Shown here one piece after another: positions 1 to 7,852 of a stretch of 38,943 bases of DNA. Position numbers and translations under genes: made by a program. The stretch covers positions 1 to 38,943 of the forward strand of contig QNFR01000010.1 of NCBI GenBank assembly GCA_003646405.1, read 5' to 3'. This stretch comes from Gammaproteobacteria bacterium (GTDB lineage: Bacteria > Pseudomonadota > Gammaproteobacteria > Pseudomonadales > Halieaceae). The number at the start of each line of letters is the position of its first letter. Positions within the stretch are counted from its first letter, which is position 1. The notes beneath the pieces are model-generated. The model saw only the letters and a program-made list of their open reading frames with translations. It did no database searches and was not told the DNA's origin.

Positions 1-29
1 ACCTCGGAGCCAATATCCGCCGCATCTGA
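1..29 (+). CDS. C-terminal end of an upstream gene (partial)
   Basis: The first bases can be read in frame 3 as LGANIRRI followed by a TGA stop at 27-29, 24 bases before the next gene. This looks like the tail of a gene that begins before the window. Too little is present to name it, and the reading could be chance. Confidence 0.25.
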
Positions 30-53
30 GTATAGGCTGCAGGAATCAACATT

Positions 54-971
54 GTGAGTCAGACATTCGCACAAATTTCCGACCCCCACCTGAGCTCACT
101 GGAAGGTGTACATGCGCGGGATCTGCTCAATAAGCGGGTGTTCGGCTACCTGTCCTGGCGCCGCAAGCGTCGCTTTGAACACCGGGCGGAGGTTCTGCAA
201 GCGCTGCAGCGTGACCTGCGCCATTTTAGCCTGGATCAATTACTGGTTACCGGCGACCTGACCCACATCGGCCTGCCACAGGAATTCGAACAGGGACGCG
301 CCTGGTTGCAGCAGTTGGGCGAACCCGGGCAAGTCGCTCTGGTGCCGGGCAATCACGACACCTGCGTCCGGGCCGACTGGGACAAAACCTTCGGCCTGTG
401 GCGTGACTACATGACATCGGATGGCGGGCCAATCGATGGCGCCGGCCACGCCAGCGTATTCCCCAGCCTGCGCGTGCGCAAAAATATCGCTTTCATCGGG
501 GTTTCCACAGGTTGTCCCAAGCCACCATTAATGGCCACGGGAACCGTCGGAACCAGCCAATTAAACCGCTTGCCGGCACTACTGGAAGAGGCCGCCACTA
601 AAAAATTGTTCCGGGTTGTGTTCCTGCATCACTCTCCGCTACCGGGGAAGGAAAAATGGCGCAAACGGCTGACAGATGCCGCGGCGGTGCAGGCGGTGCT
701 TAGCGAGCACGGGGTGGAGTTGATACTGCACGGGCACGGGCACCGGGCACATTACAACGAATTGAGCACGCGAGACGGGGTCGCACCCGTTGTCGCCGTA
801 CCTTCGGCCTCCGCCCTGGGTTTACACGGGGCCGATGTGGCCCGGTATAACTGCTACAGCGTGGACCGCGATGACAGTGGCTGGCGGCTGGAAATTATGC
901 CTCGCTGTTATCAGCCGACCACCGGGGAATTTATCCAGGGTGAGAACAAAATGGTATTGTTGAAGCGCTAG
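54..971 (+). CDS. Calcineurin-type metallophosphoesterase
   Basis: This 305-residue protein belongs to the calcineurin-like metallophosphoesterase superfamily. The metal-binding motifs appear in the expected order: D10-P-H12 near the N-terminus, G67-D68, G-N-H-D at 99-102, paired histidines at 192-193, and G-H-G-H at 227-230. Such proteins hydrolyse phosphodiesters or phosphomonoesters using a two-metal centre. The substrate cannot be read from sequence. No signal peptide is seen, so it is probably cytoplasmic. The start is GTG at 54; no ATG lies nearby and the first motif begins at residue 8. Its stop codon overlaps the stop of the convergent gene on the other strand in a shared CTAG at 968-971. 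A UDP-diacylglucosamine-pyrophosphatase-like role would suit the lipid genes downstream, but that is inference only. Confidence 0.85.
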   Translation: MSQTFAQISDPHLSSLEGVHARDLLNKRVFGYLSWRRKRRFEHRAEVLQALQRDLRHFSLDQLLVTGDLTHIGLPQEFEQGRAWLQQLGEPGQVALVPGNHDTCVRADWDKTFGLWRDYMTSDGGPIDGAGHASVFPSLRVRKNIAFIGVSTGCPKPPLMATGTVGTSQLNRLPALLEEAATKKLFRVVFLHHSPLPGKEKWRKRLTDAAAVQAVLSEHGVELILHGHGHRAHYNELSTRDGVAPVVAVPSASALGLHGADVARYNCYSVDRDDSGWRLEIMPRCYQPTTGEFIQGENKMVLLKR

Positions 972-1786
972 GCGTCTTCGGCTGTCGCTTTCTCCAGTGC
1001 ACCTTTAACCAGTATCAGGTCGGCGATGGAATCCACGTCGATGGCCGCATTGGCGTAGGGCAGGATAACCGCGCGCATGCGCAAGCCTAGTCGCTTGCTC
1101 AGTTTGGTCAGCGCTTCCTCCAGCGACAGTAATCCCAGGCGGTAACGTATAACCGCCCACCAGCCCAGCAGGCCTATCACCACCAGCGGTTTTTTCCGCT
1201 GCTGCTCGATCTTGCGCCAGTATCTGGCGGCGCGACGGCCTTCCGGCGTGATAAAGGCAAACAGATTACAGCCACAGAAGTCGCCGTCGCTGAAGTGCAA
1301 CACGGTTTTCTTGATACCGGGATAGGCCTCAGCAACCAGGGCATACGGCGCCAGGCCCACGGTAACATCCACGTCATCCACCAGGCTTTGTCGGCCAAAA
1401 GCATCCACAATTTCAGGCGTCAGCAACGGGTGGTCTGCCGTGGTCAGCAATACCGCCTCTTCCGGGCCCAATTCCAGCATCGCCTGGTAGGCACTGGTAC
1501 TGGGGCTTTTACCCGGTTCGGACCAGTCTATTTCCCCCGCGTCAATCCACTGGGACAGGACGGTATCAGTAGCGACTTCACTCGCCTCCGGGCCCGCCAT
1601 GCATATCCTCTTGATCACCCGGGATGCGCGCAGGGAGTTCAGCACGCGGCGCACCATGGGCGTACCATCCATATCGATCATGGCCTTGCTGCCGGCCTCG
1701 GTATGATTGATCAGGGAATCAGCTTTGGTGCGATCGCCCGCCAGGACAATGGCCGTCATTTGGTGTGTTTGCGGGTCTAGATGCAT
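968..1786 (-). CDS. MobA-like NTP transferase domain protein
   Basis: A 272-residue protein with an N-terminal nucleotidyltransferase fold. Residues 13-19 (IVLAGDR) and the lysine of the following GSKAM segment (residues 32-36) match the nucleotide-binding signature of MobA/GlmU-type NTP transferases. TTADH at 115-119 supplies the metal-binding aspartate D118. Members activate sugars or cofactors with CTP, GTP or UTP; which one is unclear. The ATG at 1786 is preceded by GAGG seven bases upstream; M10 is an alternative start that still keeps the motif. It lies 52 bases downstream of the GNAT-like gene on the same strand, and its ribosome binding site is held in a hairpin, suggesting translational coupling. 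It converges on the metallophosphoesterase gene. Confidence 0.8.
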   Translation of the reverse strand: MHLDPQTHQMTAIVLAGDRTKADSLINHTEAGSKAMIDMDGTPMVRRVLNSLRASRVIKRICMAGPEASEVATDTVLSQWIDAGEIDWSEPGKSPSTSAYQAMLELGPEEAVLLTTADHPLLTPEIVDAFGRQSLVDDVDVTVGLAPYALVAEAYPGIKKTVLHFSDGDFCGCNLFAFITPEGRRAARYWRKIEQQRKKPLVVIGLLGWWAVIRYRLGLLSLEEALTKLSKRLGLRMRAVILPYANAAIDVDSIADLILVKGALEKATAEDA

Positions 1787-1793
1787 TAGTATA

Positions 1794-1830
1794 CCTCGTC
1801 ACTCATAATGTAATACCCAGAGTGACGAGG
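1794..1830 (-). promoter_or_regulatory. RNA hairpin sequestering a Shine-Dalgarno site
   Basis: Between two minus-strand genes the transcript forms a perfect 11-bp stem (CCTCGTCACTC pairing with GAGTGACGAGG) around a 15-base loop. The 3' arm ends in GACGAGG, which is the ribosome binding site of the nucleotidyltransferase gene whose ATG follows seven bases later. The stop codon of the upstream gene is only eight bases before the stem. A ribosome finishing that gene would be expected to open the hairpin. There is no T tract, so a terminator is unlikely. Confidence 0.5.
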
Positions 1831-1838
1831 CACACTGG

Positions 1839-2981
1839 CTACAGCTCTTTCTGGTAGATACGGTAGCGTTTATACGCCGTGCCACCAATGGTTTCAATGA
1901 TATTGCACATGCCGTCATTGTCCTCGAGTATCCAGCCCATCTCAACATCTTTCACGCCGCGGGCGTGCAGGGGCTTGCGGACAGCGTCGATGACCATGAA
2001 TGCCAGGGTCGGTCCCAGGCGCGAGTGCTGAAATTCCTGCCGCACCCCCATCAGCGGTATCCGGGCAGTCTGCGGGTGCCGCACCTTCAAACGCCATAGC
2101 AGTTTGAGCCAACCGAAGGGCAGCAACTTACCCTGGAGGTCACGGATTGCCTCATTCAGGTTGGGCAGGGCCACAATGAAGGCAACAGGCTCGCCGTCAT
2201 ATTCCGCGATCTGGATATAGTCATCGGGCATCAGTTTGGCCAGGGTTTTTACCGTGTCGGCCCACTCGGTTTCTGCAAGCGGCACGAAGCCCCAATTATC
2301 TTGCCAGGCGTCGTTGAAGATTTCGCGCATGATAGCGGCATCCTCGAGCAACTGTTTACGCCGTATCGGGCGCACCACGACCCGGTTTGACACCCGGTTT
2401 GCCAGTCGTTCCATCACCCTGGGCGCTTCAAAATCAGGCCGTACATGGTAGGCCAGAAGATCTTTCGCCGGTTGGTATCCCTGCGTTTCCAGCCCGGAGC
2501 CATACCAGGGGCGGGCGTGGCCCATCAAGAAGTATGGCGGCGTGGCAAATCCGTCCACCAACAGTCCCACCTCTTCATTGACATGCAGGTTAAAGGGCCC
2601 TCGCACCTGCCGCATACCCTCGCTGCGCAGCCAGTCTTGCGCCGCGCCCAGCAGCGCCGCAAAGATAGCGGGGTCATCATCAGCCTCCAACATACCGAAA
2701 TAGCCGGCGCCATCGTCATGTTGTTGCAGGTGCATCTCATCAATTTGTGCGGTGATGCGCCCCACGGGTACACCATCCTTATAGGCAATCCAGGCCCGCC
2801 AACGCGCATGCTCAAAAAAGTGGTTGGCGGGGGAAAGCTGTTCGCGCTTCATAACATTAAGCGGTGCGATCCAGGCGGGATCTGAGGCGTAGATACGATG
2901 CGGCAGGGCCAGAAACTGGCGCCACTGCTGGCGCTGGGTTACCACCTCCAGGGAGACGGGCGAATCGTCATTATCGCTCAT
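1839..2981 (-). CDS. GNAT-superfamily-like conserved protein
   Basis: A 380-residue cytoplasmic protein. Its length and pattern match a conserved family annotated as GNAT-like N-acetyltransferases: an N-terminal part with LPHRIYASDP and VPVGRITAQID (roughly residues 26-82), and a C-terminal part with EPVAFIVALPN near 265 and RLGPTLAFMVIDA near 320. The latter resembles the acetyl-CoA-binding half of the GNAT fold. No substrate can be named. The ATG at 2981 is the first start that keeps the N-terminal domain. It is the promoter-proximal gene of a two-gene minus-strand unit with the nucleotidyltransferase gene, and is divergent from the acyl-AMP ligase operon across 488 bp. Confidence 0.65.
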   Translation of the reverse strand: MSDNDDSPVSLEVVTQRQQWRQFLALPHRIYASDPAWIAPLNVMKREQLSPANHFFEHARWRAWIAYKDGVPVGRITAQIDEMHLQQHDDGAGYFGMLEADDDPAIFAALLGAAQDWLRSEGMRQVRGPFNLHVNEEVGLLVDGFATPPYFLMGHARPWYGSGLETQGYQPAKDLLAYHVRPDFEAPRVMERLANRVSNRVVVRPIRRKQLLEDAAIMREIFNDAWQDNWGFVPLAETEWADTVKTLAKLMPDDYIQIAEYDGEPVAFIVALPNLNEAIRDLQGKLLPFGWLKLLWRLKVRHPQTARIPLMGVRQEFQHSRLGPTLAFMVIDAVRKPLHARGVKDVEMGWILEDNDGMCNIIETIGGTAYKRYRIYQKEL

Positions 2982-3469
2982 GGCTTCTTATGTGCGTGCT
3001 CGTTATATACGCCGAGGCGGCAGTATACAGCCGAAATGTCACCTTTACAGCATTGACGTTTTTAGCACTCCCCAGTGAAAAAGGCTCAACAAGACAATGG
3101 CCATCACCAGTACTCATGCCCAGGCAGCAGAAAATGCAGCGCAGCCGTCTGGCCGCGCCATGACCCTCTCCCTGGGGCGGGCAGTGTTAAGTCCGACAGA
3201 CTTCTAGCCATTGGTATTATTACCTATAAGCCACAGTGCCAAAATGCTAGTATCATTCCACGTCAGGTAACCACTGCCAGAGCCCGAATATAGGGGTATC
3301 CACCTGTACATACACTTGTACAGAAATAGAGCAATAAGAGTGGCCCGAAAAACCAGGTGGGAAGTTTTTGAATTGAGAATCGCTCCTCCGTATTGGAGGA
3401 AGTGAACAGCGTTGTGTTTATACCACATTTAGCGCGGCGAAAAGGCTCGCCGAAAACGAGGTAAATCTA
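2982..3469. other. Intergenic region upstream of lipid operon
   Basis: This 488-bp gap separates the divergent GNAT-like gene and the acyl-AMP ligase operon and presumably holds both promoters. It contains a single arm of the 62-bp hairpin repeat (3186-3207) and a small dyad, TCCTCC/GGAGGA, at 3384-3400. Short open frames are present on both strands but none has family resemblance or a good ribosome binding site. No acyl carrier protein gene is visible here, although the ligase downstream would be expected to need one. I see no convincing promoter pair. Confidence 0.5.
3186..3207 (+). repeat. Solo arm of the 62-bp palindromic repeat
   Basis: These 22 bases match the right arm of the full elements at 14461-14522 and 33314-33375, with one change (CTTCTAG instead of CTCCTAG). 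The four bases before it (CAGT) match the reverse complement of the loop edge next to the left arm, so this is half of an element whose other arm has been lost. Confidence 0.7.
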
Positions 3470-5248
3470 TTGTCACAAGTTAACGTAAGTGCCACGCCAA
3501 CACGCCACCAACTGCCATTTCGCGCGGCCAACTTCACCACACTGACTGATGCTCTCGACTACGCTGCCCAGGGTGAAACCGGCTCGAACTTCTACACTGG
3601 TCGCGGCGCCATCTACGCCAGCGTTTCCTATGGCGATCTGCGTGTACAGGCCATTGAACTGGCCCACAGATTGCTCGGTCTGGGCCTGGACAAAGGTGAC
3701 CGCGTGGCCCTGGTCGCTGAAACCAACCCCGATTTCATTCGCTTTTTCTACGCCTGCCAGTACGCTGGCCTGATTCCCGTGGCACTACCAGCATCCGTCA
3801 AAATTGGTGCTCACAACGCCTATGTGTCACAGCTGCAGCGTCTGCTGGAGGCCAGTGATGCGGCCATCGGCGTGGCATCTGAAGGTTATCTGCCCTTCCT
3901 GCAAGAGGCCAGTGAAGGCCTGACAATGCGCATGGTGGGTGCGCCGGAGGCGTTCTACGCACTTCCCGCAGGCCAACAGCAACTGCCTCAGATCACTCCC
4001 GAAGACATTGCCTACATACAGTACACCTCCGGCAGCACACGGTTCCCCCGAGGTGTGGTTATCAAGCACCATACCGCCATGGCAAACCTGCAGAGCATGA
4101 TCGTGCACGGCCTGGAGATGAATGGCGAGGATCGAATGATGTCCTGGCTGCCGTTTTACCATGATATGGGCCTGGTGGGCATGGTGCTGGTACCCATGAC
4201 GGCACAGGTCTCCGTTGATTACCTGGATACCCGCGAATTTGCCATGCGGCCACGTCAGTGGCTGAACCTCATGACGCAGACCCGCGCGACAATCTCCTTC
4301 GCACCCTCTTTTGGCTACGACCTCTGCGCGCGCAGAGTACGTGCCACTGACATCGAAAATTACGATCTCAGCAACTGGCGCGTAGCCGGCATCGGCGCTG
4401 AAATGATTCGCCCGGAAACGCTGGAGTATTTCGCCGAGATAATGGAGCCCTGTGGCTTTGACCGCCGCGCTTTCCTGGCCTGCTATGGCATGGCCGAATG
4501 CACCCTGGGCATCAGCTTTTCACCCCTGTCGATAGGCTTCACCACGCACCATATCGACAGCGACCACCTCTCGGATCACCACGAAGCGGTGTTGTTGGAA
4601 GAGGACAGCACGGAAGGCCGCGGCCGTCATTTCGTCAACTGCGGCGCGCCACTGCCGGGTTTTGAAGTAGAGATTCGCGATGATGACCAGGTGTTGAAGG
4701 ACTGGCAAAGCGGTGTAATTTACCTGCGCGGCCCCAGCGTCATGTCCGGCTATTTCAATCTGCCTGAAGAATCCAGCCACGCCTTGTGTGAAGGCGGCTG
4801 GTTGAACACCGGCGATATAGGCTACCTGGTCGATGGCGTGCTGACCATCACCGGTCGCAAGAAAGACCTGATCATTATCCACGGCCGCAACATCTGGCCG
4901 CAGGACCTCGAACATGTTGCCGAGACCCAGCCTGAAGTGCGGCCCGGTGACGCCGTGGCATTTTCCGCCCCGGACCACGAAGGAGAGGAATTCTGCGTGT
5001 TGATGGTGCAGTGTCGCGAGAGAGACCCCGCCAAGCGCAACAACCTGGTACGACGCCTGACGGCTCTGGTGCGCATGGAAATGAGCCTGGACTGCTTCGT
5101 ACATCTGGTTCCCAACCGCTCCCTGCCACGCACATCATCGGGCAAATTGTCTCGCGCCAAGGCGCGACTCGACTATATCAATGCCAATGATATAGAACAG
5201 CTCAACGCCGCCGAAGAAGAAGCCCGCCTGAAGGTGGCTTCAGCCTGA
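3470..5248 (+). CDS. Fatty acyl-AMP ligase (FAAL-type)
   Basis: This 592-residue adenylate-forming enzyme activates a fatty acid with ATP to acyl-AMP. FAAL members then hand the acyl group to an acyl carrier protein. Visible motifs: the phosphate loop YTSGST at 185-190, SWLPFYHDMGLVG at 225-237 (typical of FAAL/FadD32 enzymes), YGMAE at 339-343, LNTGDIGY at 445-452, GRKKDLIIIHGRNI at 462-475, and the C-terminal catalytic lysine K559 in SSGKLSR. Length is normal for a stand-alone FAAL. The start is TTG at 3470 with GAGG eight bases upstream. It is the first gene of a seven-gene operon of lipid and sugar enzymes. No acyl carrier protein is encoded nearby, so a housekeeping or distant carrier must serve. 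A CoA ligase is possible but the core motif reads as FAAL. Confidence 0.9.
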   Translation: MSQVNVSATPTRHQLPFRAANFTTLTDALDYAAQGETGSNFYTGRGAIYASVSYGDLRVQAIELAHRLLGLGLDKGDRVALVAETNPDFIRFFYACQYAGLIPVALPASVKIGAHNAYVSQLQRLLEASDAAIGVASEGYLPFLQEASEGLTMRMVGAPEAFYALPAGQQQLPQITPEDIAYIQYTSGSTRFPRGVVIKHHTAMANLQSMIVHGLEMNGEDRMMSWLPFYHDMGLVGMVLVPMTAQVSVDYLDTREFAMRPRQWLNLMTQTRATISFAPSFGYDLCARRVRATDIENYDLSNWRVAGIGAEMIRPETLEYFAEIMEPCGFDRRAFLACYGMAECTLGISFSPLSIGFTTHHIDSDHLSDHHEAVLLEEDSTEGRGRHFVNCGAPLPGFEVEIRDDDQVLKDWQSGVIYLRGPSVMSGYFNLPEESSHALCEGGWLNTGDIGYLVDGVLTITGRKKDLIIIHGRNIWPQDLEHVAETQPEVRPGDAVAFSAPDHEGEEFCVLMVQCRERDPAKRNNLVRRLTALVRMEMSLDCFVHLVPNRSLPRTSSGKLSRAKARLDYINANDIEQLNAAEEEARLKVASA

Positions 5249-6183
5249 TTCCCCGCGGCAGCCTGGTCGCCGTCACTGGCGCCAGCGGATTCATTGGTGC
5301 CAGTCTGTGCGCCCGCTTACTGGAGCGGGGTTTTCGCGTACGCGCACTGATCAGAAACCCCGACAAAGCTAGAGAATTGTCTACACAGGGCGCCTCACTC
5401 ATCGTGGGAGACCTGCAAAACACCGCTGCACTGCAGCAATTCGTAGCCGGCAGCGATGCCATCATCCATGCAGCAGGCGCGGTCAGGGGCGCCTCCCAGG
5501 CAGACTTCGACCAGGTAAACGTGGCCGGGACCGCCGCCCTGCTGAGCGCCATCAAAGCGCAAACCCGCCGCCCCCGCCTGCTACTGTTATCCTCCCTGGC
5601 CGCACGTGAACCGGGCCTCTCGTGGTACGCCCACAGCAAGCGCGACAGTGAGAAGCTGCTGGAGCAGGAACCGGATCTCGACTGGATCATTATGCGCCCT
5701 CCCCCGGTCTATGGCCCGGGCGATAAGGAGATGCTACCCATATTCCAGTGGATGGGGCGCGGCATCGCCTTCGTCCCGGGATCAACCAAGGCGCGCATCT
5801 CCCTGATTCATGTAGCGGACCTGGTCGCAGCCATCATGGCCTGCCTGTACACCCCAAGGACCCGACACCAGACCCTGTCCCTGTGTGATGGCAAGTCCGA
5901 CGGCTACAACTGGCGCGAAATGGCAAGTATTGCCGCTACGACCTGGGACCGACGTGTGCGCCTCTGGCGTGTACCGACATGGCTGCTTGATACCGTGGCG
6001 CAACTGAATATACGCGTTGCTGGAATCACCGGCAGCGCACCCATGCTGACCCCTCCAAAACTGCGTGAACTGCGCCACACCGACTGGGTGGTGGATAACG
6101 AGGCCATCTCTGGCATAACGGAGTGGACCCCGGCTATCAGCCTGCGAGAGGGCCTGGCAGAGATCGGGAATTCGGCACTATGA
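5245..6183 (+). CDS. NAD-dependent epimerase/dehydratase (extended SDR)
   Basis: About 312 residues. The N-terminal Rossmann motif TGASGFIG lies about 11-18 residues in, followed by the acidic-loop region (RALIRNP), SSLAA in the active site, and the catalytic YAHSK. These define an extended short-chain dehydrogenase/epimerase acting on a sugar nucleotide or a lipid-linked keto/hydroxyl group. The reading frame opens after a TGA at 5188-5190 and has no ATG, GTG or TTG before the Rossmann motif. The first conventional codon is TTG at 5377, which would delete the NAD site. GAAGGTGG at 5230-5237 is a good ribosome binding site, placing initiation at CTG 5245 or ATT 5248, overlapping the stop of the ligase gene. 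Function within the lipid operon is inferred. Confidence 0.85.
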   Translation: MIPRGSLVAVTGASGFIGASLCARLLERGFRVRALIRNPDKARELSTQGASLIVGDLQNTAALQQFVAGSDAIIHAAGAVRGASQADFDQVNVAGTAALLSAIKAQTRRPRLLLLSSLAAREPGLSWYAHSKRDSEKLLEQEPDLDWIIMRPPPVYGPGDKEMLPIFQWMGRGIAFVPGSTKARISLIHVADLVAAIMACLYTPRTRHQTLSLCDGKSDGYNWREMASIAATTWDRRVRLWRVPTWLLDTVAQLNIRVAGITGSAPMLTPPKLRELRHTDWVVDNEAISGITEWTPAISLREGLAEIGNSAL

Positions 6184-6248
6184 CAGGGAATCCAAGGCCG
6201 CATGTGCGCTATAATTGCTGGCTGAATTCGATACATTTTTAGGTAGAA

Positions 6249-7241
6249 TTGTCCGTGCCAGAGTTTATTGTCGGCAATCCACTGCGCAAGCTGGCGCGCA
6301 AGCACCAGTACCTGCAGCGACTGTTGTGGCGAGTGGATTTCGCACTTGTCTGGCTGATAGCGACATTGGCCAAGCGGCTCCCCATTGATACGGCCTCCCG
6401 ATTTGGCGAGAAGGTTGGCGCCTGGATAGGCCCGCGCCTGACGAGTAAAACGGCAATTTTCCGCACAAATATGGCGACGGCGTTCCCCGAATTAAACGAT
6501 GCGGAACTCGACCAGCTGGTTGCCCGGGCCTGGGGGCGTGTTGGCCGCGTAATGGGTGAGTACCCCCACCTCTCCACTATATTGAACGAGCCCGAGCGCA
6601 TGGTCATCGACATTCGCGAGCCTTTAGAAACCTACGCGAACCCCGGCAAGCCCTGTGTCATGGTCGGCGCCCACCAGAGCAATTGGGAAGTCGTGGGCTC
6701 TGCCATGGCAAGAATGGGCATACCCAATGTCAGCCTCTACTCGCCGCCAACCAACCCCTATCTGGACCGCCTGTTGCTGGACTCACGCCGTGCGCTCAAC
6801 TGTGAACTGCTGCCAAGAGAAAACAGCGTCCGCCTGCTGGCGCGTGCCCTGAAGCAGGGTCAAACAGCCGGTATGGTGATGGATCGCCGGGTTGATGCAG
6901 GCGAACCTATAAAATTTTTCGGACATGACAAACTGTCAACCATCCTGCCGGCCAGGCTCGCCCAGAAATTTCACTGCGACCTGGTCCCGGTACAAGTAGA
7001 ACGATTACAGGACGCCCGCTATCGCGTTACCTTTCACCCTCCTGTACACCCCACCGACACAAGCGTCGATGGAACCGCCCAGGCCATCGATATGATCCAG
7101 CAAGTTCATCACCTATTCGAGGGCTGGATCCGCCAGCAACCACAAGACTGGTTTTGCTCAAAACGCCTGTGGGCGAAGGTTCAACGAAACCAAATAAAGG
7201 AGGCCGGCAGTAACCCCGGTGTCGATTCCCATGCAGCCTGA
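6249..7241 (+). CDS. HtrB/LpxL-family lysophospholipid acyltransferase 1
   Basis: A 330-residue member of the LPLAT family that includes the lipid A secondary acyltransferases LpxL and LpxM. The catalytic H-x4-E motif is intact as H142-QSNW-E147, and DRRVDAGEPIKFFG near residue 213 matches the second conserved block. A hydrophobic N-terminal segment (about 29-42) suggests inner-membrane attachment. It would transfer an acyl chain from an acyl carrier protein to a lipid hydroxyl. The start is TTG at 6249 with AGGT just upstream. A TATAAT at 6210-6215 in the 65-bp gap could be the -10 of an internal promoter, but no matching -35 is seen. It overlaps the hydroxylase gene by 23 bases. Confidence 0.85.
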   Translation: MSVPEFIVGNPLRKLARKHQYLQRLLWRVDFALVWLIATLAKRLPIDTASRFGEKVGAWIGPRLTSKTAIFRTNMATAFPELNDAELDQLVARAWGRVGRVMGEYPHLSTILNEPERMVIDIREPLETYANPGKPCVMVGAHQSNWEVVGSAMARMGIPNVSLYSPPTNPYLDRLLLDSRRALNCELLPRENSVRLLARALKQGQTAGMVMDRRVDAGEPIKFFGHDKLSTILPARLAQKFHCDLVPVQVERLQDARYRVTFHPPVHPTDTSVDGTAQAIDMIQQVHHLFEGWIRQQPQDWFCSKRLWAKVQRNQIKEAGSNPGVDSHAA

Positions 7242-7842
7242 GAAACAACATCAATCCATTCGCCTGTTCGAGAATGACTTGCTTGAGCGATTGTCCCATG
7301 TGCACCCGATCACCCCGCTACTGATGTGGGGGCCGATAGTCGTCTGGTTGCTTTGGCGCAGTTTTTCTCTGTACCAATTACCGGGATGGCCAGTACTGGC
7401 CATCGCCCTGGCCGGCACCTTCACCTGGACCCTGATTGAATACGGCCTGCACCGCTTTGTGTTTCACTACCCGGCGCACAGTAAACTGGGGAAGTGGCTG
7501 GTGTTCCTGTTTCACGGCAACCACCACGAGGACCCCAGGGACAAAACTCGCCTGGTGATGCCCCCGGCCGGCGCCATACCTATTATGGCGGTGCTTTACC
7601 TGATGTTCGGGCTGGTCATTCCACAGCCGTGGATCCAGCCATTTTGTGCGGGCTTCATCGTCGGCTACCTGATCTACGACTACATCCACTATTCAACGCA
7701 CCACTTCCCCATGCGCAACCCGCTGGCGAAGTTTATCAAGCACTACCACCTCAAGCATCACTTTTCAAAAGAAGGCGGTCGTTTCGGTGTGAGTTCCCCC
7801 GTATGGGACTGGGTTTTCGGCACCGATCCGGGCCGCAACTGA
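7219..7842 (+). CDS. Fatty acid hydroxylase/sterol desaturase-family protein
   Basis: This 207-residue membrane enzyme has the histidine clusters of the di-iron fatty acid hydroxylase superfamily in order: EYGLHRFVFH (74-83), HGNHH (99-103), HYSTHH (157-162) and HYHLKHH (175-181), between hydrophobic segments near 35-47, 58-72, 118-135 and 143-156. Members insert a hydroxyl group in acyl chains, sterols or carotenoids using oxygen. In this operon a hydroxylated acyl chain is the likely product (inference). The GTG at 7219 lies 14 bases after an AGGAGG inside the preceding gene; ATG at 7231 is the alternative and would lose only four residues. A paralogous family member is at 31383-32126. Confidence 0.85.
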   Translation: MSIPMQPEKQHQSIRLFENDLLERLSHVHPITPLLMWGPIVVWLLWRSFSLYQLPGWPVLAIALAGTFTWTLIEYGLHRFVFHYPAHSKLGKWLVFLFHGNHHEDPRDKTRLVMPPAGAIPIMAVLYLMFGLVIPQPWIQPFCAGFIVGYLIYDYIHYSTHHFPMRNPLAKFIKHYHLKHHFSKEGGRFGVSSPVWDWVFGTDPGRN

Positions 7843-7852
7843 GCCCGATTGA

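Noticed and set aside
3204-3428. Small minus-strand frame in the gap before the acyl-AMP ligase gene, considered as a missing small gene such as a carrier protein
   Set aside because: It lacks the conserved serine motif of acyl carrier proteins and has no supported ribosome binding site.
5377-5379. TTG at 5377 as the start of the epimerase gene
   Set aside because: It would remove the NAD-binding TGASGFIG motif and about 44 conserved residues, and no ribosome binding site precedes it.
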